NCBI GenBank assembly: GCA_948144175.1
Contig: CANXME010000319.1
Location: 1 to 64,000 of the forward strand
Direction of reading: 5' to 3'
Length of the DNA: 64,000 bases
From: Closterium sp. NIES-65
Lineage: Eukaryota; Streptophyta; Zygnematophyceae; Desmidiales; Closteriaceae
Shown: positions 41,198 through 52,535 of the stretch, piece by piece
How the letters are laid out: every line of letters begins with the position of its first letter
Position numbering within the stretch: position 1 is the first letter of the stretch
Notes under the pieces: generated by a model
What the model was told of the DNA's origin: nothing
Seen by the model: the letters and a program-made list of their open reading frames with translations, nothing else
The model's database searches: none
Program-made: the position numbers and the translations under genes

Positions 41198-44100
41198 TGC
41201 GAAGATAACTACTACAACGGGAGCTTAGAGTACTGGCTAGGCACGTGTGCTCGTGTGATGTCTGCGTTCGTTGGTCCTTAGACGTTTTCCTAGTGCTCAC
41301 ACTGCTTGCTAGTTCACGGGGCAGTTTGGCAAGAGTTTCACTAGAGAAAGTTGTCAATAATGGTCCAATGAAGTTGGCAATGCAAGACTACATCAGAGCT
41401 AGCATTCAGGTTGGTCGACTGCCAGCACAGCATGGTCGACCGCGTTCCAGCACGACTTGGTCGACCACGCTACAGCAGTGCAAAGTCGACAGCTTGCCAA
41501 CGCTGCAGGTTGACGGTGTGCCAGCATTGCTCACGCAGGACAGCAGTGCACCCGCTTTGCAGGTGCGCGCAGATGATTGGCATGCAAAGTCTCGTCACCT
41601 GCACAGCGCACACACCACGTCAACCTCGGGCTAGCGACTGCCTCTGATCCGCCACGACGACCTCGGGATACCACCATGGAGGTCGGTCTCGCCAACTTCG
41701 CCTGGGTGACCGTCGCACTCCTTCGCAGAAACTCGTCACCCAGGTATCCTGGTCGACCGGGCAACTATGTCGACCAGCTGCTCCTGTATGTGCTCTTCGA
41801 CCTCCCAAGTCGACAACCACACCAGGTCGACCTCACCAGGTCGACCACTCCTCCGGTCGACCAGATCCAGGTCGACGTCACTCCTGGTCGACCAGTGCAG
41901 TTGTCAGCTACCCAAGTCGGCGTCACCAGGTCGACGTGCCACATCGCCGACCACCAGTTGAAGTCGGCCGCTGGCTTCCCAAGTCGGCGGTATTGCAGTG
42001 GCGCCGTGCAAGTCGACCAACCCCGTCGACCAGCTCGTCCAAGTCGGCGTCGCCCACTGCTGCAAGTCGGCTGTACCTTCCGTACACCCCACCACGAAGT
42101 CGGCTCCGCCCAAGCGTGGACGGGGCCAACACACAACTCCCGTTGACACTCCCCTGCCGCGTTCACGCTTGGCCCCCCCAAGTCCACTCGGCAGTACTCC
42201 TCGGAGAATAGCTCGTCGACGTGCACCCAACACACAGGACGTCGTCCACCGCACCAGCCATGCAAGAGGGCATGGCACCTACTGCTGCACGTTGTCATCT
42301 TCGTCGCCCACGTCGGCCAAGCGCACCTGGCCGATGGCGACGGAGCATCGGTTGAAGGCCGGATAGTGCAGCGCCTTCGTCAGGAAGTCGGCCGGCTGCT
42401 CAGTGGTCGGGATGTACCTCAGCGAGAACTTCCCGCGCTTCACCATGTGCTGCAGCCAGGCCTGTCGCCGCTCCATGTGCTTGAGGTTGCCCGTCAACCC
42501 CATGCCCTCGACGACTGTGATGGCCGACTTGTTGTCCACCCGAAGGACGGTCGGCTTCCCGGCATCCAGCTGCCGGAACTCTGCAAGGAGGAAGCGAAGT
42601 CGGCGTCCTTCCTTGCCGGCCTCGGTGGCTGCCACGTACTCCGACTCAGTCGATGACAACGTCGCACACTTGATGCGCTGGCTCGACCAGGAGACTGCGG
42701 CCCCTCCATAGACGAACACGTAGCCACCCGTGCTCGTCCTATTCTGCTTGTCACCGGCGTCGTCGGCGTCCACATAGCCGACCAGCTCCAGCGACTCAGG
42801 TCCACCGCCGAACTCCAGTGCGGTGTCGCGCGTATTGGCGAGGTAGGCGAGGCAGCGGTCGACCTCGCGCCAGTGCTGGTCACTCCTCACCGTGAGGCCG
42901 CTCCCCAGCTTGCTGCAGGCGAAGGCGATGTCCGGCCTCGTCGTCGTTGCCGCGAACTGCAGCGAGCCGACCTTCTGCCGGTACTCCTCTTCCTGCCGCT
43001 CCTGTGCCTCCTCGTCATCGAACGTGAGCTCGGCGTAGGCATCGACCGAGACCGGCGTCTTCGGGGTGCGCCCGGTCTGCTCCTCGTCGATGAAGCGCCT
43101 ACGAAGCTTGTCGGCGTAGCCCTGCTGGTGCAGCCACAGCTTCCCCGCCGACCTGTCGCGGACGATCTCCAGCCCGAGGTACTTCTGCACCGGCGAGATC
43201 TCACGCAGCTCGAAGGCGGCTTCCAGAAGCTCCTTCAGCTCCTTCAACATCGCGGCGCTACTGCTGGCGGCAAGTAGGTCGTCGACGTAGACCAGCATCC
43301 AGCAAGCCACTCCGTCCTTGAAGTAGAGAGCCTCGTCGACCTGGCTCTTCTTCCACCCGGCGCCGACCAGCACGTCATTGAGCGCCAAGTACCATAGCAG
43401 CGGCGACTGCTTTAGCCCGTACAGGCTCTTCAGCAGCTTGCACACCCGGCCGGTCCCGTCGTTGAAGTAGTCCGGCTGGGACATGTAGAGCACCCTGTCG
43501 AGCTTGCTCTGCAAGAAGGCGTTCTTCATGTCGAGCTGCATCAGGTTGAGGTTGCGGACGGCGACGATGCTGAGGAAGATCCTCAGCGTGACGTAGCTGC
43601 CCACCGGCGCGAACGTCTCGTCGTAGTCGGCGCCGTACACCTGCGTGAAGCCCTTCACAACCAGCCTCGCCTTCTCGCGCTCGACGGTGTCGTCGACGTG
43701 GTACTTCGTCGTCAACACCCACCGGTTCTTCATGACGTTCACTCCCGGCGGACGTTCGACCAACTCCCACGTTCCCATGTTGAGGAGGCTGCGAATCTCC
43801 TCCTCCATGGCGGCCTTCACCGCCGGGCCCTTCCAGCTCGCCAACGCCTCCTTCACCGTCATCGTCGAGATGTCCCAACGGTGCTCGGGGTCGGCTAGCA
43901 TGTCGGGGTCGAGCTCTGGAAACTCCTCATCCTCCTCGGCATCGTCGTACAGCAGGTCGTCGGCCTCATCGTCCACGTCGTACACCGTGGTGAAGGCAGC
44001 GGGGACGAAGAAGTCAGGCGGTCTCCGAAGTCGGCCTGAACGCCGTGGTCCTGGCTGGACCTCCTCGGCGTCCCCTCCATCGTTGCTGTTGTCGCTGCCC

Positions 44101-47100
44101 TCGGCGTCCTGCTGCTCCTCAGCCGGCGTCCCAGCCGACTTCTCCCCTATGGTCGGCTCCCCTGCCGACTGCCCGGTCGCCGACTGCTCCTTGGTCGGCG
44201 TCACTGCTGCCTGCTCTTTTGTCGGCCGCTGGTCCTCGACCTGCTTCTCGACCTGCTCCTCCCCTGTCGACGTCGACTGCAATCCCACGTCGACCTGCCG
44301 CTCGTCACGTCGGCCACCGGCGATGCACTTGGCCGAAGGCGACGTCCCACTACTCCCCTCATCGCCGGAGGCCGACACCGAGGTCAGCCCACGCAGGTCG
44401 GCCACGAGGGGAGGGGCAGGGGTCGGAGGGGGAGGGGTAGGGGGGCGGACGTCCTCGACGTCCGTAATAGCAAGCTCACCGACCTCGGCAAGCAGTGGCA
44501 GCGTCGCCGACGAGGTGTCAGAGGGCGGGGTGGGCGACGAGCGGCCGGACACCGACTCGTACTCCGTCTTCCACTCGGCCTGCGACAGCTCCTCGTAGAA
44601 CACCACATCCGACGTGGTGACCACCCGGTCGGCGTCGACGTCGAGGAGCTCCCAGCCCTTGCTCGCCGCCGACACGCCAAGGTGCAGGCCCCACCTGGCC
44701 TTCGGCTGCAGCTTCCCACCACGCTGCTGCTCGGTGACTAAGAACTGCGCCATGCAGCCCCACACCCGTGCCAGCGACAAGTCGGGCTTCTTCCCGGTCA
44801 GCAGTTGGTACGGCGTCGTCCCCGGCGGCAGCGCCGACCTCTCAAGGCAGTTGCGGACCCAGACGGCCTGCCGGAGAGCGAGGTGCCACCAGTGGTGCTG
44901 CACGCCCATGTGCAGCAGCATTGTCCGCACCGACTCCACCACCGTCCTCATCTTCCGCTCCGCCATGCCGTTCTGCTGCGGGGTGTATGGGCAGGTCAGG
45001 TCGTGGACGATCCCCTTGCCGTTCACGAAGTCGGTGAACTGCTTCCCGAGGAACTCCCCTCCCCGGTCAGAGCGCCGGATTAACACCGACCTCTTCGTCT
45101 GCCGCTCAGCCACTGCCAGCCACTGCACGAACGCCGGCAACGCATCTGACTTCTTGGTGACCGGCTTCACCCACACGTAGCGGGTCTTGCGGTCCTTCAG
45201 CAACAAGAAGTACAGGCTGCCATCCTTGGCAGCCACGCGGAAGGGCCCGCACAGGTCGATGTGCACGACGGCCAGCACATCGTCGGCGTCGGAGCCTTGG
45301 TCGGGGAAGGTGTGCCGCGCCAGCTTCCCGCCGACGCACGAGACACACGGGGAGTCGGCGCCCGTCGCCGACTTGGGGTCCAGCCCAATGGCGACCTCGT
45401 TCTTCGCCGAGCTCCGTATGGTGTCCATGCCGACATGTGCAAGCCGGGCATGCATACGGTCCGGCGTCGACTTCGTCTTCGAGACGATCGCCCGCAGAGC
45501 CACAACCTCCGTCGTGGGCGACGTCGACCTCGTTGAGCAGGGACGCAGGTCGGTGCAGAGGACACGCCCGGAGTACGTCGCCCGACCGAGCACCTCTCCC
45601 GTTGCCGAGACGAGCACCATCCCGTCGCCGTCCTCTTGCAGCTTCACGCCGTGCTCCTTAAGCTGGCCGGACGACAGCAAGTTCGCCCGCACACCCGGGA
45701 CGTACAACACGTCGGGGATGAGCACCTGCTTCCCGGCCTCCCCTTGCAGGGCGACGGTGCCGCTGCCCTGAACGTCCTGCAGCGCCCCATTGAAGCCGCG
45801 CACGTGCTTGATGGAGCCACTCGGCTGCAGGTCAACGAAGGCTTCCTTCGTTCCCATCAGGTGGTGGGAGCAACCGCTGTCGAGCAGGACCACCGCCGGG
45901 TTCGCCTGCACAGCCGCCGCCACCGCCTGGAAGTCCTCTCCGGCCTCCGGCGCCAGAGAGATGGTCGGCTCCACGACGCCGACCAGCGAGCACGACGCCA
46001 TTTTGTCGTCTCGCCCCTTGCCGCCTGCAACGGAGTCGGCGTCCTTCGCCGAAGTCGATGCCTTGGTCGACTGTTTCTCCTTGCGCGGATGATTTCCTCC
46101 ACGACGAGGACGACGGCTGCCAGACCTCCCGCGGCCGCCCTTGTCGTCGTCGTCGGAGTCACTGCGGTCGGGACAATCGAAGGAGAGGTGATCGGGGCTG
46201 TGGCAGATCCAGCACTCCCGACGTCGACCTCCTCCTCCTCGACCGCCGTCCTTGGTCGACTTCTTCTCGACCTCCTTGGTCGACTTCCAGCTACCGCTCC
46301 CGCCGCCACCAGACTGTCCGCGCTGTCCTGGTCGGCCTCCTTGTTTCGCAGGGGCGACGAATTTGGCCTGCGCCAAGAGCTCCTGCGATCGCTCAGCCTC
46401 CTGCATCGCCTCGTCCTGCAGGATGTATGAGGTCAGGTTGTCCTCGTTGAGCATCGCCCTTGTGCTCGGCGCCATAGACAGCCGCTTCAGCAGGTTGTAG
46501 CTGCTAGAGAGACCCTGCATGACATGGGTGATGTACGACGCCGTGGAGTACTGCGCGCCGGCCATCCTGATGGTGGCGAGAATTCGCCTGGCTCGGTTGC
46601 AGTAGTCGGTCGCACTCTCCTCGTCGCCCATACGCAGGTGTGTCAGCTGTCCCTCCAGCTGGGCGATGAACAGGTCGTCGGTGACCTGGTACGTCGACTC
46701 AATGAAGTGCCACGCCCGGTGGCCAGCGTCGAGGTACTCCCGGCACCACTTCAAGGCGATCTGCACGCCCGGCGAGCAGCACCGCGAGATGACCGTGAAG
46801 GTCAACAGCTGCACGGCGCGAAACTCCGCACGCAGGTTGGGGTGGTGCTCACTCGGCGTCGCCACGGTCCCTCGGGCGAAGCCGATCAGCCCGGCCATCT
46901 CCAGCTGGGGCTCGATGGCTTCCTTCCAGGTGAGAATGTCGGGTCGACCGACCAGCGGAGGGGTGACCGAGATCCTGTCCGGCGTAAACTTGAAGTAGCC
47001 GTAGCTCGGTGCAATCCCACCTGCCGTCACCTGGGACGCCGTCATCGGCGACAGCCCACTTCGACGCCCACCGCCGTCACCATGTGAGGAGCCTGCAGCC

Positions 47101-48471
47101 ACCGACGGCTGCATCCCTCTCGCCTGAACGCCGCCGGCTTCACCGGCGTGTATCACACCTCGTTGCCTCGACGTGCCTCCCACACTGCTGCCGACCTGAC
47201 CTCCACCGGCGTTGACGCCCACATCGACGCCGCCGTCGTTGTTCACCGGTCGAGGAGAGGCAGGTCGAGAAGGGGGATGCTCCGCCGCCCACACGGAGCG
47301 GAGTCCGGCCTCGACGACTGCCCAGGGTATCGCCCCATACTCCTGGGCCTCATGGCGTCTCCTCGCATCCTCCAGCCGTCCCTCCAGGGTGTCCATCACC
47401 TCGGCGTCGCCTACGCGCACGCTAGTGACTTCACGGCTGCCGGTCTACGAACACGATCGGTATGTGCTAAGTCGGCTAGACTGAACTACGTCGCGTGTTC
47501 GATCCACGCTCACCGCACCATGCGAAGATAACTACTACAACGGGAGCTTAGAGTACTGGCTAGGCACGTGTGCTCGTGTGATGTCTGCGTTCGTTGGTCC
47601 TTAGACGTTTTCCTAGTGCTCACACTGCTTGCTAGTTCACGGGGCAGTTTGGCAAGAGTTTCACTAGAGAAAGTTGTCAATAATGGTCCAATGAAGTTGG
47701 CAATGCAAGACTACATCAGAGCTAGCATTCAGGTTGGTCGACTGCCAGCACAGCATGGTCGACCGCGTTCCAGCACGACTTGGTCGACCACGCTACAGCA
47801 GTGCAAAGTCGACAGCTTGCCAACGCTGCAGGTTGACGGTGTGCCAGCATTGCTCACGCAGGACAGCAGTGCACCCGCTTTGCAGGTGCGCGCAGATGAT
47901 TGGCATGCAAAGTCTCGTCACCTGCACAGCGCACACACCACGTCAACCTCGGGCTAGCGACTGCCTCTGATCCGCCACGACGACCTCGGGATACCACCAT
48001 GGAGGTCGGTCTCGCCAACTTCGCCTGGGTGACCGTCGCACTCCTTCGCAGAAACTCGTCACCCAGGTATCCTGGTCGACCGGGCAACTATGTCGACCAG
48101 CTGCTCCTGTATGTGCTCGTCGACCTCCCAAGTTGACAACCACACCAGGTCGACCTCACCAGGTCGACCACTCCTCCGGTCGACCAGATCCAGGTCGACG
48201 TCACTCCTGGTCGACCAGTGCAGTTGTCAGCTACCCAAGTCGGCGTCACCAGGTCGACGTGCCACATCGCCGACCACCAGTTGAAGTCGGCCGCTGGCTT
48301 CCCAAGTCGGCGGTATTGCAGTGGCGCCGTGCAAGTCGACCAACCCCGTCGACCAGCTCGTCCAAGTCGGCGTCGCCCACTGCTGCAAGTCGGCTGTACC
48401 TTCCGTACACCCCACCACGAAGTCGGCTCCGCCCAAGCGTGGACGGGGCCAACACACAACTCCCGTTGACA
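41198..48471 (-). mobile_element. Copia C, full-length young LTR retrotransposon
   Basis: Two 951-base LTRs (41198-42148 and 47521-48471) running TGCGAAG to GTTGACA differ at only two positions by eye (near 41795 and 41807). The duplication TCACC flanks the element exactly (41193-41197 and 48472-48476). One uninterrupted gag-pol frame fills most of the interior. The primer site TGGTGCGGTGAGCGTGG lies directly inside the 5' LTR (47504-47520). It is intact, recent and a candidate for current activity. Confidence 0.98.
42279..47420 (-). CDS. Copia C gag-pol polyprotein (1713 aa, intact)
   Basis: Domains in order: gag (about 150-390); zinc knuckle CWICHSPDHLSFDC (about 402-416); protease VLLDSGCSHHLMG (about 510); GAG-pre-integrase (HARLAHVG, CVSC; about 660-700); integrase core with HIDLCGPF, DRGGEFLG (about 783) and PQQNGMAERKM (about 815); acidic Ser/Pro linker; RT with RLVVKGFTQVYGADYDETFA, QLDMKNAFL and LVYVDDLLAAS (about 1377); RNase H with VGYVDADDAGD (about 1550) and SSTESEYVAATEAGKEG. 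All catalytic residues are visible. The start at 47420 gives a gag of normal length. Confidence 0.96.
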   Translation of the reverse strand: MRVGDAEVMDTLEGRLEDARRRHEAQEYGAIPWAVVEAGLRSVWAAEHPPSRPASPRPVNNDGGVDVGVNAGGGQVGSSVGGTSRQRGVIHAGEAGGVQARGMQPSVAAGSSHGDGGGRRSGLSPMTASQVTAGGIAPSYGYFKFTPDRISVTPPLVGRPDILTWKEAIEPQLEMAGLIGFARGTVATPSEHHPNLRAEFRAVQLLTFTVISRCCSPGVQIALKWCREYLDAGHRAWHFIESTYQVTDDLFIAQLEGQLTHLRMGDEESATDYCNRARRILATIRMAGAQYSTASYITHVMQGLSSSYNLLKRLSMAPSTRAMLNEDNLTSYILQDEAMQEAERSQELLAQAKFVAPAKQGGRPGQRGQSGGGGSGSWKSTKEVEKKSTKDGGRGGGGRRRECWICHSPDHLSFDCPDRSDSDDDDKGGRGRSGSRRPRRGGNHPRKEKQSTKASTSAKDADSVAGGKGRDDKMASCSLVGVVEPTISLAPEAGEDFQAVAAAVQANPAVVLLDSGCSHHLMGTKEAFVDLQPSGSIKHVRGFNGALQDVQGSGTVALQGEAGKQVLIPDVLYVPGVRANLLSSGQLKEHGVKLQEDGDGMVLVSATGEVLGRATYSGRVLCTDLRPCSTRSTSPTTEVVALRAIVSKTKSTPDRMHARLAHVGMDTIRSSAKNEVAIGLDPKSATGADSPCVSCVGGKLARHTFPDQGSDADDVLAVVHIDLCGPFRVAAKDGSLYFLLLKDRKTRYVWVKPVTKKSDALPAFVQWLAVAERQTKRSVLIRRSDRGGEFLGKQFTDFVNGKGIVHDLTCPYTPQQNGMAERKMRTVVESVRTMLLHMGVQHHWWHLALRQAVWVRNCLERSALPPGTTPYQLLTGKKPDLSLARVWGCMAQFLVTEQQRGGKLQPKARWGLHLGVSAASKGWELLDVDADRVVTTSDVVFYEELSQAEWKTEYESVSGRSSPTPPSDTSSATLPLLAEVGELAITDVEDVRPPTPPPPTPAPPLVADLRGLTSVSASGDEGSSGTSPSAKCIAGGRRDERQVDVGLQSTSTGEEQVEKQVEDQRPTKEQAAVTPTKEQSATGQSAGEPTIGEKSAGTPAEEQQDAEGSDNSNDGGDAEEVQPGPRRSGRLRRPPDFFVPAAFTTVYDVDDEADDLLYDDAEEDEEFPELDPDMLADPEHRWDISTMTVKEALASWKGPAVKAAMEEEIRSLLNMGTWELVERPPGVNVMKNRWVLTTKYHVDDTVEREKARLVVKGFTQVYGADYDETFAPVGSYVTLRIFLSIVAVRNLNLMQLDMKNAFLQSKLDRVLYMSQPDYFNDGTGRVCKLLKSLYGLKQSPLLWYLALNDVLVGAGWKKSQVDEALYFKDGVACWMLVYVDDLLAASSSAAMLKELKELLEAAFELREISPVQKYLGLEIVRDRSAGKLWLHQQGYADKLRRRFIDEEQTGRTPKTPVSVDAYAELTFDDEEAQERQEEEYRQKVGSLQFAATTTRPDIAFACSKLGSGLTVRSDQHWREVDRCLAYLANTRDTALEFGGGPESLELVGYVDADDAGDKQNRTSTGGYVFVYGGAAVSWSSQRIKCATLSSTESEYVAATEAGKEGRRLRFLLAEFRQLDAGKPTVLRVDNKSAITVVEGMGLTGNLKHMERRQAWLQHMVKRGKFSLRYIPTTEQPADFLTKALHYPAFNRCSVAIGQVRLADVGDEDDNVQQ

Positions 48472-48476
48472 TCACC

Positions 48477-50320
48477 CGCATCATCACATCGGGAGGACAA
48501 GTGGCTGCAACAGCACCCTACTGCCATTGTCTTCTTTGCCTTGACCTGAAATCGTGGCCAGCAAGCAACGGCACAACGGCAACAGCAGCATGCAACGGCA
48601 TGATGGCTGCATCGGCTTGCAACGGCACGGTGGCTGGAGCAGCATGCCACGGCATGGTGGCTGCAGCGGCATGCAATGGCTCGGTGGCTGGAGCAGCATG
48701 CAACGGCACGGTGACTGCAATGACATGCAATGGCATGACTAAGGTGGTTGTTGCGGGAACGGCCAGCATCAAGACGTACGCGGTAGGCTCCAAGGCAACG
48801 CCCAACCTGTGGCACGCTCGCCTTGGACACGTCCACTTCGATGCGGTGAAGTAGACAGCCACGAGCGTTGGCGTGTTAGGCATGGACCTGGAGAAACGAG
48901 GTGAGGATATGCCGTGCACCTCTTGCCATGAAGCCAAACTCACCCGCGAATCATTTCCGCTGCACGACGAGCGCGAGGAGCAGGTTCTTGGGCTGGTCCA
49001 TACTGACGTATGCAGTCCATTTCAGAACCCAACCATGGATGGAAGCAGGTACTACATTCTGCTCATGCACCATGCCTCACGTTACACTGGGGGAAGACGT
49101 TGAAGCTAAAGAGCGACACGCTTGCTGCCTTCAAGGAATGGCTTCCCGAAGCTGAACGTCAAACCGGAATGATGCTGACAGTGTTGCGGTCGGACCGGGG
49201 AGGGGAGCTTATGTCGAATGAGTTTCTATTGGTGCTGAAGCAACGAGGAATCTTGCGTCAAATTTCCTGCCCCTCGACCCCCCAGCAGAACGATGTGGCT
49301 GAACGCCGCAACCGTACAGTAACCAAGGGCATGCGTGTGATGTTGGGGCACATGGGGGTGAAAGCACACTGGCGGCACTCAGCTTTCCAGCAGTTCTGTG
49401 GGTGGTTAACCGTGTGCACTAGTCCACCCTGCCCTGGCGTGGCCCCTCATTTGGTGGTGTTCATAGTCAAGCCCGATGTGTCCATGGTCCGTCTGTTTGG
49501 GTGCATGGTGCAATACCACATTCCTGAGCATGAGCGTGAGGGGAAGCTTGCAAGCAAGACTTGTTGGGGCTTGTGCTTGGGCATAAGCATGGAAAGCAAG
49601 GGATGGTGTGTGGTAGATGTTGGATCAAATCGCATGGTCATCACTCGGGATGCACGTTTTTATGAGGACATGTCACTTGAACGGTGGCAGAAGTGGCGTG
49701 CACGCGTGGGTGACGGGAATGACCAGCCCACACCACCCTTTGCTTCACTCCCATCTCTCTTTCCTGAGCCCTACGACCCTGAGCAGAATTCGCCGCCACC
49801 ACGTACCGTCATCGTGGTCCCGATACCATCCATGCAAGGGGACGAGCAACCGCTTGATTGCTCGGTGGGCCCTACGGGCAGCAAGGCACCCATGGCCGCG
49901 CCACCCCGCAGTCCTTCTTCAAGTGCTGATTTGACGCCTGTGGGACCAGAGGATGGTCCCCTTAATGACGGAGGCACCACGGCTGATCATGAGGAGGAAG
50001 GAGAGGTAGTAGTGGATGAGCAGCCATCGGTGGCCCATGAGCATGAGCCTTTACATGCGGTCCCCTCTACCCAGCTCACTCCACCTCCCCCACATCGCTC
50101 CAGCAGGCCTAACAAGGGGGTGCCATCCGTACGGTTTCAGCCTCCAGCCATGACGGCCCTGGATACGGACGATGAGGACAACCGTACAATGCGGCGTACC
50201 TTGCTGAGGATGATTGCGACACGGACAGCGAAGACGAAGTGGAGTACCCAGACGAGGATGAGGAGGAAGGCGCTTGGGGAGGTGTCATCCTCGACCTGGC
50301 AGCTGCATTGACCAAACTTG
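48477..50320 (+). pseudogene. Copia B integrase region with in-frame minisatellite
   Basis: The protease end (ITSGGQVAATAP) resumes after Copia C. At 48580-48740 a tandem repeat encodes about six ACNG(T/M)VA(A/G)A units inside the frame. LWHARLGHVHFDAVK and CTSCHEAKL form the HHCC finger, HTDVCSPFQ and SDRGGELMS the catalytic part, then PQQNDVAERRNRTV. Stops and shifts occur at 48853 and near 49100. The tail to 50310 is an acidic, Pro-rich linker. Confidence 0.82.
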
Positions 50321-50324
50321 AAGG

Positions 50325-51291
50325 TTAAGAATGGTGGGCTGCTATGAAGGAGGAGATGGAGAGCCTTAATGAGCAAGGCACTTGGACGTTGGCTGACCTA
50401 CCTGAAGGTCGCAAAACAGTTGGCGTCAATTGCTGCTGAAGAAGAAGCTGTGGCCTGATGGCACCGTGGAGAAGTACAAGGCTAGGCTCGTGGCTAAGGG
50501 CTTTAGCCAACGCTTCAGCATCGACTAGGACGACACTTACGCTCCTGTTGGTAGCTACACCACCGTTCGCGTGCTTCTCTCAATCACAGCAGCTATGGAC
50601 CTGGATTTGCTGCAGCTTGATGTAAAAAATGCATTTCTTCACGACACCATCGACCACGATATCTACATGCAGCAGCTGCCCTACTTCACCGATGGTAGCA
50701 GCAAGGTGTGCCTCCTATAAAAGAGCCTTTACGAGCTAAAGAAGAGTCCCTTTCTGTGCTACAAGGAGCTGGACAAGGTGCTCCTTGTGAAAGGGTACAA
50801 GAAGAGCCTTCTAGACCAGGCCCTATACTACAAGGATGGGGCAAGCGGGAAGCGCGTGTGTCTGCTACTCTACGTGGATGACCTGCTAGCGGCAAGTGAA
50901 GACTAGCAGCTGCTGCAGGACCCGATGGAGCTGCTGGCCAAGGCGTTTCAGCTCCGTGAGGTGGAGCCAGTGGAGCGCTACCGGGGGCTGCAGATTGTGC
51001 GCGACCGCCCCAACAGGACACTTCTCCTACACCAGAATGCATACGTGGCGAAGGTGCAGCAGCTTTGGCAAGCAGGATGCTGGGCAATTCGCCGACCGAA
51101 CCATGACCAAGCACTTGTCAATCCTCGGCATGGTGCAATTTGCAGCCATCTCAAACCGTCTTGGCCTATCTTTTGCGTGCAGTCGCCTTGCAGCAGGTGC
51201 ACACCTAAGGACGGATGTGCATTGGCATGTGCTCTTCTGCACACTCTCCTACTGGGCTGCCTCGTTGGACATGGAGCTACTGTTCAAGGGA
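50325..51291 (+). pseudogene. Copia B reverse transcriptase
   Basis: MKEEMESLNEQGTWTLADLP, KARLVAKGFSQRFSID, DLDLLQLDVKNAFLHDTI, LYYKDGASGKRV, LLLYVDDLLAASED and RYRGLQIVRDRPNRTLLLHQ are visible. In-frame stops lie near 50527, 50717 and 50904, and a frameshift near 50438. Confidence 0.85.
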
Positions 51292-52535
51292 GGACTGTCA
51301 CATTTATGTGAACGTGATATGGAAAGCGGGGAGAGCAAGGGGGGGTGTACAAAATATACATATTGTAAATAGCAAGTTGGGCAGTGTTGAGGACGAGGGG
51401 TGAAGGGTCAAGCGGCGGTTGGGGTAGGGAAGGGAACTTGAGAGGTTCGAGGGGGATGGACATCTGCCAAAGCGAAGGGTCGGGGAAGGCATGGAGAGTA
51501 GGCAGGGCAGTACTTACGAAAGGAGGACTTGGACTCAAGTAGGTTTTACAGCGCAAGGCAGTGGCTGCAAAGGCAGGATGGTTACCACAGGCACTTGGAT
51601 GGGTGTTCGTTTGCATGTGTGTTTGTTTCCCTGTGTGTGCAGGCAAGCTCCCAGGAGCCAGCTGGATCTGGGCGATGTCAGCTGGAGGCAAAGTAGCTAG
51701 AGGCGAGGAACAGTGGCAACAGGCAGCATGGATGCAAGCCTTCTCGAAAGTAGCAATAGCTGCTAGCGAGTAGACTAGGGAAGGGCAGTGTGAGGATCTG
51801 GGATCGAGCTCAGAAAAGATGATTCAAATTGAATTGAATGTCCACCTGGGTACAACACGAGGCTATATATAGGCTCGACACAAGGCCCCGTAACCAGGTG
51901 TTACGCGAAGGTTCCGCGGGTCGCGAAGCGTCCCGAACAGATCCTTACCGAATTTGGTAGAAGGCAATTCGGTGGCAACCGAAAAGCCAGAATTCGGTGC
52001 ACGCAACCTAGCTCGGTGCTATAACTATAATAAAATATAGGAAAGCACCTAGCCTAGGAAATCAAGCAATTCATGCATGCATATGATTATCCTATGCTAG
52101 AAATAGCATGATAAAGTAGAGGCAAGCAAGCATAGCTGGCATAAGCCGTCGTACTCTCACAGGCAGGACCCATGGGGGGGGTGACGGATCTGGTAGAATA
52201 GGCGGATTCTGGTAGAGCTAGCCTCAATGCTTGTATGTTTCCTTTACTACACGATATTCTTGCAACCGACGAAGCAAGTAGTGGCTAGAAGGAGATATCA
52301 CAAGGTGTTATGTAGTTGGTAGATTGTGGAGGCAGAGATATGTGAGGGAGCAGGAGCTGTGAGTGCATCAAGAGAACTAGTAGCAAGGAAGGAGAAGCTA
52401 GAACAGTGATGAGGGGGGGTGAAGGGCAGCACAAGGGGAAGAATGACATCAGGAGGAGATGGTACTGGGAGTGAAGGAGGTACCAGAATGAGAGAAGGCT
52501 GCAAGGGAAGAGGGGAGTGGTGAGGTTCCGACCGG
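51292..52535. other. Unidentified insertion in Copia B between RT and RNase H
   Basis: Compared with Copia C, about 1.24 kb of extra DNA separates LLFKGG from LNLVGYVDADDAGD. Apart from the Gypsy solo LTR at 51789-52161 it shows no coding similarity that I recognise and no clear terminal repeats. It may be a further decayed element. Confidence 0.5.
51789..52161 (-). mobile_element. Solo LTR of the Gypsy family
   Basis: This 373-base sequence is the reverse complement of the Gypsy LTRs at 29070 and 35092, TGTGAGGATC to CTCTCACA, and is flanked by the exact duplication GGCAG (51784-51788 and 52162-52166). Confidence 0.96.

Noticed and set aside
47485..47520. Partial tRNA gene
   Set aside because: Only the T-arm, acceptor strand and CCA are present; the encoded CCA and its position beside the LTR identify it as a primer-binding region.
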